64,000 nt of DNA, taken from positions 2,542,001-2,606,000 of the forward strand of contig JBHGNT010000022.1 of NCBI GenBank assembly GCA_043228905.1, written 5' to 3'. Position 1 is the first letter of the stretch; every line of letters starts with the position of its first letter. Shown piece after piece: positions 1-11,300 of the stretch. The DNA is from Azolla caroliniana (Eukaryota; Polypodiophyta). The notes beneath the pieces were generated by a model. It was not told the DNA's origin, did not search any database, and saw nothing but the letters and a program-made list of their open reading frames with translations. Made by a program: the position numbers and the translations under genes.

Positions 1-1
1 A

Positions 2-754
2 GCATACGTTGGTGCAAAACCAACAAAATGGGAACGTTATCTCCCAATTTTGGAGTTTGCTTATAACAGCTCCAAGCATACGTTGACGGGATATAGTCCT
101 TTTATGTTGATGTATGGTTTTCAGCCACGAGCCCCGATTGATGTTAATATACATCATGATGAGTTGCGAAGTACGCAAAACTTTCTTCGGGATATGCAAG
201 ATATGTTGCATATTGCACGAGATAATATAAAAACAGCTCAAGATAGAGCGCGTTTTTATGCCAATCATCATAGGCAACCTCGTGTATTCAACCTTGGACA
301 GAAGGTATTTTTACGTGTACCTCACAATTCTAAGACATTGTCTACGGGTAAGTGCGCTAAGTTAGCCCCATGATTTTGTGGACCTTTTACAGTCCTCAAA
401 CGCATTGGGTCATCAGCCTATCATCTCGCTCTTCCCGATGGTGTCGGAATTCATCCAGTCTTTCATGTGAGTCGTCTAAAAGAACTTCTAGGTTCTGGCG
501 ACAATACAGTTACGACTGAAATTCTGGTTACTTCTGAAGAATTATCTTTTAAACCACACGTACCAGAAAGAATTCTCGATGTTAAAACAAAAAAATTACG
601 TACTAAAGAAATCCGAGAATTTAAAATAAAATGGATGGATAAATCAATAAAAGATGCCACATGGGAACGCGAAAATACTCTTAGAACTAACTTCCCTAAC
701 TTTCCATTGCAAGAGTGCAATGTTTTAAAGAGGGGGAGTATGTTACGGGCATGA
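2..754 (+). pseudogene. Ty3/gypsy chromovirus pol, C-terminal fragment
   Basis: This is the 3' end of a gypsy polyprotein: the end of the integrase core, the integrase C-terminal domain and a chromodomain. The frame is open from the window edge, and the start of the element lies outside. Seen: LEFAYNSS and YSPFMLMYGFQPRAP (end of the integrase core), GPFTVLKR and GIHPVFHVSRLKELL (C-terminal domain), then a chromodomain-like stretch ending in ATWERENTL. One in-frame TGA at 371-373 interrupts it. The reading frame runs a few codons into the LTR that begins at 741, as in many plant chromoviruses. Chromodomains in this family are thought to guide insertion into heterochromatin. Defective as it stands. 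Confidence 0.88.
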
Positions 755-1270
755 CCATATAATATCCCGTGGTAAGAATTTACCGTAGTATTCTATACAC
801 GTGGATAAGTGTGAGGGTTAAACGAGAGTGTAAAGAAGGGGAGGATTACTTTTAATCCTCGGGATTGAGACAACCCATTAGGTCAAGTGTGAACTTGCCT
901 GGGGGCCTTGGGTATCGCTATAAATAAGAGGCCTAGCTACCCTCATTTGATCATCTTTTGACTACATCGAGACTCTGCTCGTGTGGTGGGTCAACTCTTG
1001 TAGCGAGCGCGCCAGCACCAGGTACGACTCGACGCCACGGCAGTGGTATGGGATGCCGATCGAGGCTCGAGTCCGTCTCGATCCCTTCGCTCGGGGGTGG
1101 TCGGGTGGATCAGCACCCTTCTTTCTCTTTCTCCTTTCTATCTTTCATTTCTTTATCCTTATCTTAAGCTTACTTTAGTACCTAGATCTATAATATGTTT
1201 GATCACTTGGCTCGTGCGGTGATCTCGAAAAGTCAACGAGTCGTGATCAACGAAAGCCACTGACCTCACA
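741..1270 (+). repeat. 3' LTR of the left-edge chromovirus
   Basis: The LTR starts with TGTTACGGGC directly after a purine tract (AAAGAGGGGGAGTA, 727-740) that looks like the polypurine tract of the element ending here. A TATA box (CTATAAATAAG) lies near 917-927. The right end is set at ...CTCACA because it closes a TG...CA pair, but no target-site duplication confirms it, so the right boundary is uncertain. Confidence 0.65.
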
Positions 1271-1423
1271 AAAAAAAGGGCAACGAGCCCTTGCTCGGGA
1301 AGGGGTTGGGAAGTAGTATTTTCGTAAAGCAAACCTCGGGTCTTCTCTATCCCTTGAGTGCTCCCTAGTCCAAGACCCACGTGGTCCTGCCGAAGTAACA
1401 CATGCCCGCGAAACTTCGCGATA
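1271..1423 (+). repeat. 3' end fragment of an LTR related to the gag-only element
   Basis: The segment CCTAGTCCAAGACCCACGTG near 1365-1384 and its surroundings resemble the last 70 bases of the LTR at 15213-15938 (CCTAGTCCAAAACCCCAGTG). It ends in CTTCGCGATA where that LTR family ends in CACGACA. It is followed by the tetranucleotide gcgt and then by another LTR start. The match was made by eye and is partial. Confidence 0.4.
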
Positions 1424-1427
1424 GCGT

Positions 1428-1960
1428 TGTCGTGAAAATCCGTCACTATGTGCGGATCGTGAGGCGGAACCGCCGAGGTCATGGACCGGAAGGATTCGAA
1501 GTTTGTACTGGCTTTAGCGAGAAAGTATTTAAGATAGATTGGGAGAGATTAATATGGAGAGAGAGAGATTGAGATAAAGATTGAAAACTTGACTTTATAT
1601 TTTAGAGACAAGGTACATCACCATTTGGATAAGTTGATTTTTACTTTTTTTTATTAATTTCTTCCCAATTTCTTCATTAGTCTCTTCTTGCTTGATTCCT
1701 CCATTCTTTTATAGATGCCCTCATACATATGATGCATGTGAGGGTGCAAGACATGCACGTAATGCATGTTTGCCATGTCACTCATTCAAGCTCTCATGTA
1801 TGAAATTTTACATATGAAAAGTACAATGATAAAAGTATAACCCTAAAGTCATGACTTAGCTTAGTGGTAAGTCATGTGGCTCTTATCTAGGAGGTGCAAG
1901 GTTCAAATTCTTACTTACACCCCATAAACACAAATTTTTAAAAAGCCTTGTATTTAAAAA
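1428..1960 (+). repeat. Truncated LTR related to the solo LTR at 14292
   Basis: It begins TGTCGTGAAAATCC after gcgt (1424-1427). It shares several blocks, in the same order, with the solo LTR at 14292-15208: a purine-rich GAGAGAGATTGAGA region, the repeated CATGCATG/GATGCATG region, ATAACCCTAAA, and a tRNA-like CTTAGTGGTAAG...GGTTCAAATTC module at 1855-1912. The right end is not resolved. Probably a truncated solo LTR. Confidence 0.45.
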
Positions 1961-2400
1961 TGTTTAACTGCATATTACATCTTCAGTCAACCTCCAATGA
2001 ACCGATGGAACCAATAGACGATTTTGTTCATTTCACATCGAAAATCTTCAAGACACCATGCGACGCAATCAACCTATCCAACCGATCTGTCATCCAGTCC
2101 GGGTTCGGTACCGTCGCCATCCATCCGTTTAGAACGAATTTGAAGAACTTGGCCGCATCCATTTATCCAAGTTATACAACCCAACCTTTTTGTGCTCCAA
2201 ACACACAGATGAAATATAAAGAGATATGGCTCTACTTATATACTCTTGAATCCTGATATTGTCCTACCTATGTGGGATATCTCACAATTTTGTTTTCCTC
2301 TTCTTCTTCTCAAACTTCACACTCAAATAACTTGACACTAAGTTATCTGTTTCATATGTAGTAAAAGGCATTCGGAAGCTCTTGAAGACATCCATCTTTT
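1961..2400. other. Unassigned stretch
   Basis: No gene is supported. A 102-codon open frame at 1948-2256 shows no recognisable motif. On the minus strand ATCCCACATAG followed 25 bases later by TATATAAG (2245-2290) looks like a plant snRNA-type promoter or an LTR U3/TATA region, but no RNA body follows it. Confidence 0.3.
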
Positions 2401-3658
2401 CGTACCAAGATATTAAACTAATATAAAATAGTACCCTCACTATTATTGTTTCATATTGTGTGTGAAGAACCACACTCGATTTTGTACATTCCATGCAATT
2501 TCCACACCAAACCGCTTGTGCCACAAGTCGATATCCAATTTGATTTTCTGCCCCTTTGCGAACATAGTGGTGCCTACGTCATTCATTTCAAGGATGAACA
2601 TCCTCCTTCTCGGTGCCCTTGCGCGATTATCTGGCTTGCTTCTTCATTTGAAGCACTCAAGATGAGTAAATCAAACTTGCATACCCTAGTCTACAATTTG
2701 TCCGATCAACACCAAGTTCTTGGTGATTGTGGGCACATGTAAGATATTTCTTGGTGATTGTGGGCTCGTGTTTTCCAGCACTCACTCTCTCAGTGGCCCT
2801 TCCGGACACAATACCAACAGTCCGTCACGGCCTTTCCTTGCCAACCTTCAGCACCACCTTGACTCCCCCTACTCATGGAGGGTCTGGAACTGTTGTCGGC
2901 ATTTCGATTATGCCCCGAGTTCTACTGTTGTCGGTCGTTCCCATTGCGTGCCGACCCGCCTCGTCATCATGACCATGGGGCCTCTCGGCCTCCATGTACA
3001 ACATCTTGCTGTCAATCTGCATACTCGTAGACGCACCCGAGTGGTTTTCTTCTACAAGCAACATCGATTGAAGCTCAAAAAATGAAGGCGTATTCTCCCT
3101 CATGCAAAGCATTGTTTGGAATGCTCCAAACTTTGATGCCAGCCCTCAGAGGTAGACCTACACCATTTCATCCTCTTCGACATTCACGTTGATGAAGGCG
3201 ATGGATTCAAAGATGTAGTCAACCACCGATATATCTCTCTGTCAAGCATTGCTCAACTCCTGTCTGAGTTGAAAATTTCTAGCTGTGGTGATCGCGGCGG
3301 AGATCTTCTTTAGATTTCCCCAAGCATCCTTCGGTGTCTTGGCATCCCAAATGTAGCTCAAAAGCTAGTCACTCACACAGGATGTGAAGCAGTATAGAAC
3401 TCTCCTCACTGCCTGCTCCCATGCCAGGAAATCTCTGTGTGTCGATTCGGGTGCTGCATCATTAGCTCCTTCGACATAACTCCAGTAACTGTGCCCGAGC
3501 AAGTACTAGTGCATCTTGTACGACCAAGATGCGTAGTTTCTCCTATCGAGCTTTTCGGTCGGAATCGAGCTTCCCATTCCTCTGTCCATTTCTCTTATGT
3601 TTCCTTGGCTCTGTGTTCGAATGTTCTTGTCAGCAACAAAGGATGTTCTAACCCTCGT
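2401..3658 (-). pseudogene. Ty1/copia gag to pre-integrase region, decayed (element H)
   Basis: Reading leftward, this is the 5' half of a copia polyprotein: gag, zinc-knuckle region, protease-linked region and the start of the pre-integrase domain. The clearest block is at 2873-3112 (ENTPSFFELQSMLLVEENHS). It corresponds to ENTPSFFDLQSMLLVENHAS in the complete copia element at 45484-51427, so the two belong to related families. Further left, LWHKRF-like residues near 2500-2520 correspond to the LWHKQIGH motif of that element. Many frameshifts and stops are present, and the pol remainder is missing at the left. Its primer-binding site and LTR follow on the right. Confidence 0.75.
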
Positions 3659-3670
3659 GCTCTGATACCA
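3659..3670 (-). other. Primer-binding site, initiator tRNA-Met type (element H)
   Basis: On the minus strand this reads TGGTATCAGAGC, the standard plant copia site complementary to the 3' end of initiator tRNA-Met. It directly abuts the LTR on its right, which fixes the orientation of element H. Confidence 0.88.
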
Positions 3671-4123
3671 TGAAAATGTTTACGTGTAGAAGCGTAAACA
3701 GAACTGGCTTTGCCGGATAATAGCAAAAAATCAAAAGTGAAGGTTTAATGGAAACCTTGAATACACACAAAGAATATGCGGGAGAGACAGAGAGCGGACA
3801 ACAACTTCTATTCAAAATAATGAATACTCTATACATACACTATGCTCATTCAACACTTTTTATACAAGACCCTAACGCGTGGGCTGACACAAGTACCATG
3901 AGTACGTGAATACTCATAAATGAGCCTAACACTAATTCTACCTATAATATTCCTATTTACTATAATAGGAATAGAGGCCCTCAGCGGCCTTTCGGAATCC
4001 TACCGACTCGGCTCTCGGCCCCCGCCTTCTTCAGTCGATTCGGGCCTAGTGGATCGGTCTCCAACCGATTCGGCTGTCGACTTCTTCAAATGATTCGGCC
4101 CATGTTGAGCTTGTCTCTCAACA
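3671..4123 (-). repeat. 5' LTR of copia element H (minus orientation)
   Basis: On the minus strand it starts TGTTGAGAGACAAGCTCAAC and ends in TTTTCA next to the primer site. The start matches the LTR of element G (TGTTGAGCGGCAAGCTCAAC), confirming family relationship. CTTGTATAAAAAG on the minus strand near 3860 is a TATA box. Confidence 0.8.
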
Positions 4124-4445
4124 CGGTGGACAGATAAGAAGAGGTGTGAGTGAGTGATTAGTGTGAATGGCCAAGGGGGTTTGCACCCCTATGTATCTAC
4201 CTCCTCTTGTAACTACTTAACCCCTTTATGGGGAAGGAATGAAACATGGAATAAGTTCTCTCTCAATCGCTCTCTCTTGGCACCTTTTCTCTTCTCTCTC
4301 AATCTCTTACATTGAACCCCCTTGGGACGAGGGTGGAGCCATTCTAGGCACCACCCCCCACCCCACAAAGATTCTCAATGCCATCACCATTTCCATCTTC
4401 ATTATTATCACTACACCGCAATGATCCTCATCCCTAACCCTAACC
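4124..4445. other. Unassigned sequence between two minus-strand LTRs
   Basis: There is no coding signal. It contains pyrimidine-rich CTCTCTC tracts and a C-rich segment (CACCCCCCACCCC). Two CCCTAAC units at 4431-4444 are too few to be telomeric. It may be the remains of another LTR, but I cannot name the family. Confidence 0.3.
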
Positions 4446-4742
4446 TACAATAGCAAGATAGAGAGAGCAGAACACAACTATCTTCAAAAATAACTCACAC
4501 CACTCTGTACATACAAATATGCTTAAGAGAACTTTTTATACAAGTCCTTAAAAGAACTGGTTGAAGTACTGAGCTACTAACTCTAACTCCTAGGAACAAA
4601 ACTACCTAGTAGACTAGGAGCGTAGACCTCTAATGGCCTACCGGTTCGCACATGGGTCCATCTCTCCGATCCGGCTCTCGAATCCAGCTGGCTCTTGGCT
4701 TGTTCAACCAATCTGGCCCATGTTGAGCTTGCTCACTCAACA
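4446..4742 (-). repeat. Partial solo LTR, G/H copia family (minus orientation)
   Basis: On the minus strand it starts TGTTGAGTGAGCAAGCTCAA, has TTGTATAAAAAG as TATA box, and reaches a GTTCTGCTCTCTCTATC tract that corresponds to the (TC)n region of the G LTR. The end expected after that tract is missing or too diverged, so the left boundary is approximate. It sits next to integrase residues of copia element C. Confidence 0.65.
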
Positions 4743-4808
4743 AGTCTTCATTGAAAACTACATCGTTACTATGGATCAATTTTTGGCTCTCCAGAACCCA
4801 GAGCCGAT
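4743..4808 (-). pseudogene. Copia element C, integrase C-terminal fragment (left piece)
   Basis: On the minus strand this encodes RLWVLESQKLIHSNDVVFNE, the conserved copia block just after the integrase domain (family pattern RLWDP...SRDVVFxE). The preceding residues KCIFLGYG lie across element A at 13087-13120. A therefore inserted between these two pieces and duplicated ccgat (4804-4808 and 13082-13086). Confidence 0.8.
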
Positions 4809-5227
4809 TGTTATTCTCTGACCGGACAAGGCCTAACACAAGGTGTCACGGAGACACTTCACCAAAGGGTGATTACGGCATAGGATTATGACTCAACGAT
4901 TACACCGACTTACGTAGGTTACACGATTAGATCGCTTTTGTTAATTACACGCGTAAGATATAACAGTAAGTACAGAACGGACATCAACACAGAAGTATAA
5001 ACACCATATACTCTATTAATTATCCGCTGCGATTACAATGGGGTCCGGGCCTTTAAATAGGTTTCCGGCCCGTAGTACAAAACGGTGCCTATCGCACCTA
5101 TTCGGGATCCGTCCGGATCTGGAACGGCATACCGTTTCCAGTCCGTCCGTCCACACTATGCTCATTTACAACCATACTTAATTAACTCCTTCACTCCGTA
5201 TTTTGGACTCCTTGCCGGCCGGTAACA
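4809..5227 (-). repeat. 3' LTR of element A
   Basis: On the plus strand it runs TGTTATTCTCTG to GGCCGGTAACA. It is nearly identical to 12663-13081, and the TSD ccgat lies immediately left. Confidence 0.93.
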
Positions 5228-5279
5228 CATGGCACGCCCGTGGGACAGTACCTTGTACGTCGAACCCTTCTCGGCCCCT

Positions 5280-7961
5280 TCATTGTTCACCCAAATTGTC
5301 CAAAATACTTTGTTCCAGAGTTTCCACTTGTTCTTCCGGTTGTGGTTGCTGCGGCTGTGCTTGCTGCTGCTGCTGTGGTTGCGGTTGGGACTGAGGCTGC
5401 TCCGACTGCTCTATAGGCGGCTGCTCCGACTGCTCTATAGGCGGCTGCTCCGTTTGTTTCTCTGACTCCGGCATCTCCGTCTGACTGCTTCCGGTCCGGT
5501 CTCCTTCCAGTAACGGTTCCTCATCACTGAGGTTGACCGTAACCGGTTCTCGTGCTTTCTCTTCCCGGATCCGGGACCTCTCGTAGCTTTCAAACTGGAT
5601 CTGCGCCTCCAGCCTGTCGTCGTCCAGCTGAGCTACAAGTTGCCGGACTTGCCCTAGTTGGTCCTCTGCCAAGGCTTGAAAGTCTTCGGCCAGCTCATCT
5701 CTTATGCCGGTGAAGTCTTCGGAAGTCAGCATATAGCAATCATCTCCCTCCTTCCGCCGGTTCTCTACGTCGGCCCGGAGCAATTGGAGTTCCGCCGCAT
5801 TCGTGGCCCACTTGGTCCACCATTTGACGGAACCGTTGTCAATCAAGCTCTTGGTCTGGTTCAACCAGGCCCGCATGATATCCTGGATACGACTTGCTCC
5901 CATTTGCGCTCTACTTTCCACAACTTGTCGTTCCTCCTTCAACTGCTTGATGAGATTAGCCGTATCCTCCGCCTGCTCTCTGTAGCGCGTCAGCTGCCCT
6001 TGATATGTTGTTTGCAGCCTCTGCAGTACCTCCGCCGCTCTTTCTTTTTCCGCCTGTTGTTGCCTGAGGAGCTCTGTCCGAACCTTCTCCGCCTCTTCCA
6101 ACCGTCTTCTGGTTTCCGCTTGTTCATTAGCGTATGCCGTTGCGGTCCGATCAACTACTTGCCGGAGCTCATCCGTCTATTCCTTGTGCTCCGTTTGCAA
6201 CCGTTTATACTCCCGGTGCAAGTGCTCAAATTCCTCCGTTTTTTGTTTGAGCTTGCCGTTGATCTGGCGATGGTTCCGGTCCTCCCGGTCCTTTAGCTGC
6301 CGGAGTTCCTCTTTCAGGCGCTCTATTTCTGTTTCGGCGTTTCTCCGGAGCCTGTCCTTCTCTTGCAGCATTTTCTCCTTTTCCTCCTTGAGCCGGTCGT
6401 ACGCTTGGTGGCCTTTTCGTAAGTTCTCCTCGGCCCGGCGTAGATTCTCAGCAGTCTTTTTGAGTTCTGCCTCCGCTGCCGTCTTCAACTCTCTTTCGCG
6501 GCTCCTCAGCGCTTCTTGGGCAGCTAGCTCATCCTTTAAATCCGCAAGCTCTTGGGTTTGTGCCGCATTTCTCTCCGGAACGGTTTCCGTTGCCGGGGTC
6601 TGATTGCTATGTACAAGTTGATCTGACGCTTTATTCTGTACATTGCCCGGAGTCACCGGTGCTTGGACTTGTGTTGTCAAAGCCAATTGAGCCATTTCCC
6701 TTGTGACCCTGTCCAAGTCTTGTTCAAGGCTCCGGATTCTGGACCGGGCCGTCTCTAGATCTACGGTTGTGACGAGCAACCGTTCGTGGTGCGCTCTCTC
6801 CTCCGCCTCTATGTACTCGACCACTCCGGCGATCTGCTCGCCTACCCACCGTAGCCACATGCTACTGGTGCCTTGCTGCTGAACTAGTCGGGTCGGCTCA
6901 TTCACTGTGGAATTGTCTGGCCTGAGTGCCTGTATCTGCCATTCTGGTTCTACTCCTTGGCCGCTGTGTGTGCTGGCTGGGCTCGCCGGCTGTTGAGTTC
7001 CGGTTCTCGCCGTCTCCGGAGCCGTTGGAATGACTTCTGGTATAGAAGTCGACAAGGCCGGTTCTATACGAACCGGTTCCGGTTCCTCCCTTGTGGTTTG
7101 CTCAGGTTGAGTTGGGGGTGTTTCTTCCTTTCGCGGGTCCGAACGCTCCCCCGCTGTCCCGGCGGTGCTACTTCTTGACCGTCGTTGGAGGTGCTCCTCT
7201 GGCTCCTCCGTTTCCTCTTCCTGGGTAACGGCATGCTTCTGTGCCGTCAAGGGTTCCGGTTCCTTCTGTCCCGGTCGCCGTATGGTTATCTTAACGGGAA
7301 GGACCGGTGACACCTCCTCCGGTTCTGGGAGCCGTTTCTTCCCTTTCGCCAGCAGCTGCTGTCGTTTGGACGCGGGCTTCGAGGTGCTTCCTTCCGATAA
7401 TCTTGGCCGCTTCTTTGGCTGAACGGTCTCGACCGGCGGCACGAGCAATGTTATCCACTGAGCTATGGCATGCCACAGCTTCCGGCCCTCCTTGCCGTCC
7501 TTTCCTCGTACCATGTCGATTGCCGCGCACAAACCGTCTGCAATCAACACCGGCCAGTCCACCTTGATCCCTTCATAGGTGGCTATGATCATCCCTGCCC
7601 GATTTTTTGGCATGACAGGGGGTCCGGGGTACACGTGGCCGTACTCATGGAGCACTCGAGCTATCTCCCTGAATAGCGGATCTTCGCCGCCCTGCGTTCG
7701 ATAGCCTTTGCCGGCTACAGAGTACTCACCGAAATATCGGATGAGTTGCTCCGAGGTTGGGTTATCAATCTGGAAAATACCTCCCTCCGGAAGGCCTGTT
7801 AGCGCACGGATCGCTTCCTCGGTGATGACTTCTGTGTCGAGCTCCTTGATGACCCGGTCGGCTTCTCTGTGCGGTGGTGCCTCCATGATGGTCAAGAACC
7901 CATCCAGTCCGTATTGCTTGAGCCATTTCCTGGCCGCTTCCGACAGCGTTTGTGGTTCCAT
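5280..7961 (-). pseudogene. Accessory protein ORF3 of element A (coiled-coil), one stop
   Basis: This sense-strand frame follows pol and spans 894 codons from ATG 7961 to the stop at 5280, broken once by TAG at 6177-6179. Residues 1-176 look globular (AIRALTGLPEGG, FREIARVLHEYGHVYPGPP, GIKVDWPVLIADGL). Residues about 177-375 are Pro/Glu/Thr/Lys-rich. From about 380 to 760 there is a Glu/Lys/Arg/Leu heptad coiled coil. A conserved block with SVKWWTKWATNAAEL and LTSEDF follows, then a tail with two PPIEQSEQ repeats, a Gln-rich tract and a terminal ETLEQSILDNL. There is no signal peptide or membrane segment, so it is not an envelope-like protein. Extra ORFs are known in Tat-lineage elements. The N-terminal domain is faintly reminiscent of the plant-mobile-domain type, which is inference. 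Function unknown. Confidence 0.85.
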
Positions 7962-8328
7962 GTCTGCTTCGAGGTCGAGGAAAGATGGCGAGGTAGAGTG
8001 GTGATGAGAGTGAGAGCGAGAGAGAGAGCGTTCCGAACGTGGGGGTTCTCAGAGTGCAGGTTCGCGTTTGCTAAGCTTCCACTGCCTTGGTGCTTCTGTG
8101 CTTCTTGGCTCGCGAAAAAAAAAGGTCTCCATGCGTTCTTCTTTTTCTCTGTGCGTCTTGGCGCCTTTTCCGAGCATGCACACGTTGTGTACCATTTTAG
8201 TATTAAGTAGCGTGGCGGCTCTTAAATGCCCACTTCGTACCTTTTCGCTCCTTACTTTCACGTCCGTTCATACCTCGATTTTTAATGATTTTTTTTTTTT
8301 TTTTTTTTTAAAATGACGGTATGTGATC
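7962..8328 (-). other. Conserved pol-ORF3 spacer of element A
   Basis: On the minus strand GGAGCGAAAAGGTACGAAG, GGGCATTTAA and the codons for REPRSTEAP are shared with the spacer of element B (30595-30884). The frame is the same as ORF3 but is closed here by a TGA at 8049-8051. A long poly-A run (plus strand T run, 8287-8309) is specific to this copy. It may hold a promoter or splice acceptor for ORF3, or an ORF3 leader. Confidence 0.5.
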
Positions 8329-11300
8329 TTACCCATCCGTAGGTCCCTTCGGACCCTTACCGTTTTCCTTACGGGTTGCCGTGTCTTCCTTCGCCTCTGC
8401 TACGGGTTCCCCGTCGTCTTTTTCTTCCATCCGTACCGTTCCCGGTATAGTGCCGGTGGGATGCATAAACGGGTTATTTGGCATCGGTCCTTTATAGGGC
8501 TTTAGTCTAAATCCGTTGACCCACTTGCCTAGCACTTCACCGGCAAGTGTCCCTAACTGATAGGACCCGTTGTATTCCCGTGTCAGCCAATACGGGCCTG
8601 TCCATCTGAACCGGAGTTTACCCGGCATCTTGCCCATCCTTGTTTGGAATACTAGCACCGGCTTTCCGATTTCGAACATCTTCTCATTACCTTTCCGGTG
8701 ACGGTCAACGAACGCTTTCCGTCGTCGTTGCTCCAGTTCCATGTGTAGGATGTTGGCCAGCCGTTGCTCCTCCAGTTCGCATAGTGCTGCTAGCCGCATT
8801 TCCTCCGACTCCTTTTCATTCAGCCGTTCCCGTAGTTGGATCCGTAAGCTTGGTACCTGAAATTCCACCGGCATGACCGCCTCTAAGCCGAACGCTAACC
8901 GGAACGGCGTTGTCCGGATACTTGTTTTGTATGCCGTTCGGTACGCCCATAGCGCGCTATGGAGCTTTGTATCCCAGTCCGTCCGGTTTTCATTAACGAT
9001 TTTGCGGAGAATGTTCTGCAGCGTTTTGTTGGTGGACTCTGCTAACCCGTTCGCCTGTGGGTAGTACGGTGTGCTTCGTTTATGGACCACGGCATAGAAC
9101 GTTGTTAAGCTTTCAACTACCTGGCCGAGGAAGTGCCCTCCTTGGTCGCTGATTAATTCAATCGGACATCCATATCGGCACCAAATGTTCTCGTATAGGA
9201 ATTTTGTTGTGGATGACGCGGTGTTGTCTCTCAGGGCCTTAGCTTCCACCCATTTAGTGCAATAATCTGTTGCCACGATGATATAACGATTACCCGTTCT
9301 CATTGCCGGTGGCTTGAACGGTCCGACAAAATCCAACCCCCACTTCTGGAATGGCTCTAGTGGAAGTACCGGTTGGTGTGGCATACGTGCTTGCTCCGTA
9401 GGCTGGCCCATTTGTTGGCATAGGTCACATTCCTTAGCATACTTGACGGCGTCTTTTAACGTCGTGGGCCACCATAAGCCGCTCTGCCATACTTTCCTTG
9501 CCGTCGCTTCCCCGGCATAGTGTCCTCCGGCAACCCCACAGTGTGCTTCCCGTAAGATTACTTGTTTCTCGTCACTACGGACTGCCCGTCTCCATATTCC
9601 ATCTGCTCCTTTGTGGTAGAGAGTGTCCCGTAACAGACAGAAATTGCGGCTCTGCACCGCCAGTCGTTTCCTCTCGTCTCGGTTCATTTCCTCCGGTGGC
9701 AGGCCCGTGCTTAGGAACTGGTGCATGTTTGTCAACCACCTATCTTCTGATGCCACTGTGTCGTCCGCTGCCGTTTCCGGGGTGATACGGAATAACTCTG
9801 CGTCCGGGAATTCATCCGATACTCCGTCGCCTGATTCTCCGGACTCTAACCGGCTCAGGTAGTCTGCTACGGCATGCTGGATACCGGGCCGGTGAAAGAT
9901 CTCGAATTCGAACTCCTGCAACAGCAAGGTCCAACGGGCCAACTTACCGGTCAAGGACGCCTTGGACACTAAGTACAGGAGCGCCGAGTGATCCACATGA
10001 AAGGAGAACTTCCTTCCCAATAGGTAATGACGAAACTTTGTTACACTGTAGATCATGCCCAGGGCCTCCCGTTCCGTCGTTGAATAGTTCTTCTCCGCTT
10101 GGGACAGCTTCCGGCTGGTGTAATATACCGGCCGGTACCATTTAGGCTCCGTAAGTTGCATTAAGGCGCTGCCGATAGCGATGTCGGAAGCGTCAACGAA
10201 CACATGAAATTCCTTGCTCCAATCCGGAGGCTGTACGACGGGTGCTTGCGACAAAAGTACCTTCAGGGCATTGTATGCCTTATCCTCCGTATCCGTCCAT
10301 TGGAACGGTGTCCGATGTACCGCGGTGTGTAATGGTGTAGCCAAGTCAGCCAAGTGACGGAGCATCCGGCTGTGCCACCGGATCTGTCCTAAGAATCGGC
10401 TTAGTGCTTTGGCCGTTTTCGGCGCCGGTGCCCCTAGTATCGCGTTTACTTTGTCCGGGTCGACCGCAATGCCCTCCTTACTTACAATGTGTCCCAGTAA
10501 GATTCCACTTGAAACCCCAAAGATGCATTTTGCTGGGTTTAAGCTTAGCCGGTATAACCTACACTTTTCAAGGCATAACCGTAGGTGCTGCAAATGGTCT
10601 TTTCCCCGGCTATAGACTGCAAAATCATCCAGGAAAACCTGCATGAAGGCAGGGATGTATTCGACGAAGATCTCCATGATGATTCGCTGGAAAGTTGCTG
10701 GTGCCGTTTTTAGGCCGAACATCATTACTTCGGCCACAAACACCCCCCATTCGGTGACGAACGTTGTCTTCTCCTGGTCGTCAGGGTGCATCCGGATTTG
10801 ATTGTATCCGATGAACCCGTCTAAAAAACTATAAACTTCATGGCCGGCGACGGCATCCAGTACTCCATCCGTGAACGGGAGAGGGAATGCATCCGTAATT
10901 GTGGCTGCATTTAGTTTCCTGTAATCTACACACACGCGGATTTTACCGTTCTTCTTTGGGACGACGACAATGGGGCTCAGCCACGTCGCTTTCTTTACCG
11001 GCCGGATGAAGCCCACTCTTAGGAGTTTGTCGATTTCCTCCTTCACTTTGGCGGCGTAGTTGGGGTTCATTCGGTAACGTCTTTGCGCCACTGGTTTCGC
11101 GTCCTTGCCTAAGTGGATCTGATGCTGATATAATTGAGGGTCCAGCCCTCGCATGTCTTCGTATGACCAGGCGAATACGTCGCGAAACTCCGTGAGAAGT
11201 TTGATCATCGCCGCTTTATCTTCCGGCTTCATTTCTTTGGCGATGTGTACCAGCTTTGATTCGTCCTTGCTTCCTAGGTTCACTTCGTCGAGCTGGGATG

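Noticed and set aside
1948-2256. 102-codon plus-strand open frame
   Set aside because: No recognisable motif, no relatives among the other elements in the window, lies in transposon debris.
2240-2292. snRNA-type promoter (ATCCCACATAG plus TATATAAG, minus strand)
   Set aside because: Spacing of 25 bases is suggestive of a Pol III snRNA gene, but no U6 or other snRNA body follows; more likely part of an old LTR.
4431-4444. Telomere-like CCCTAAC repeats
   Set aside because: Only two units and not the plant CCCTAAA form.
5280-7961. ORF3 as a retroviral envelope-like gene
   Set aside because: Right position for an envelope gene, but no signal peptide, hydrophobic segment or cleavage-like site; the protein is soluble and coiled-coil.
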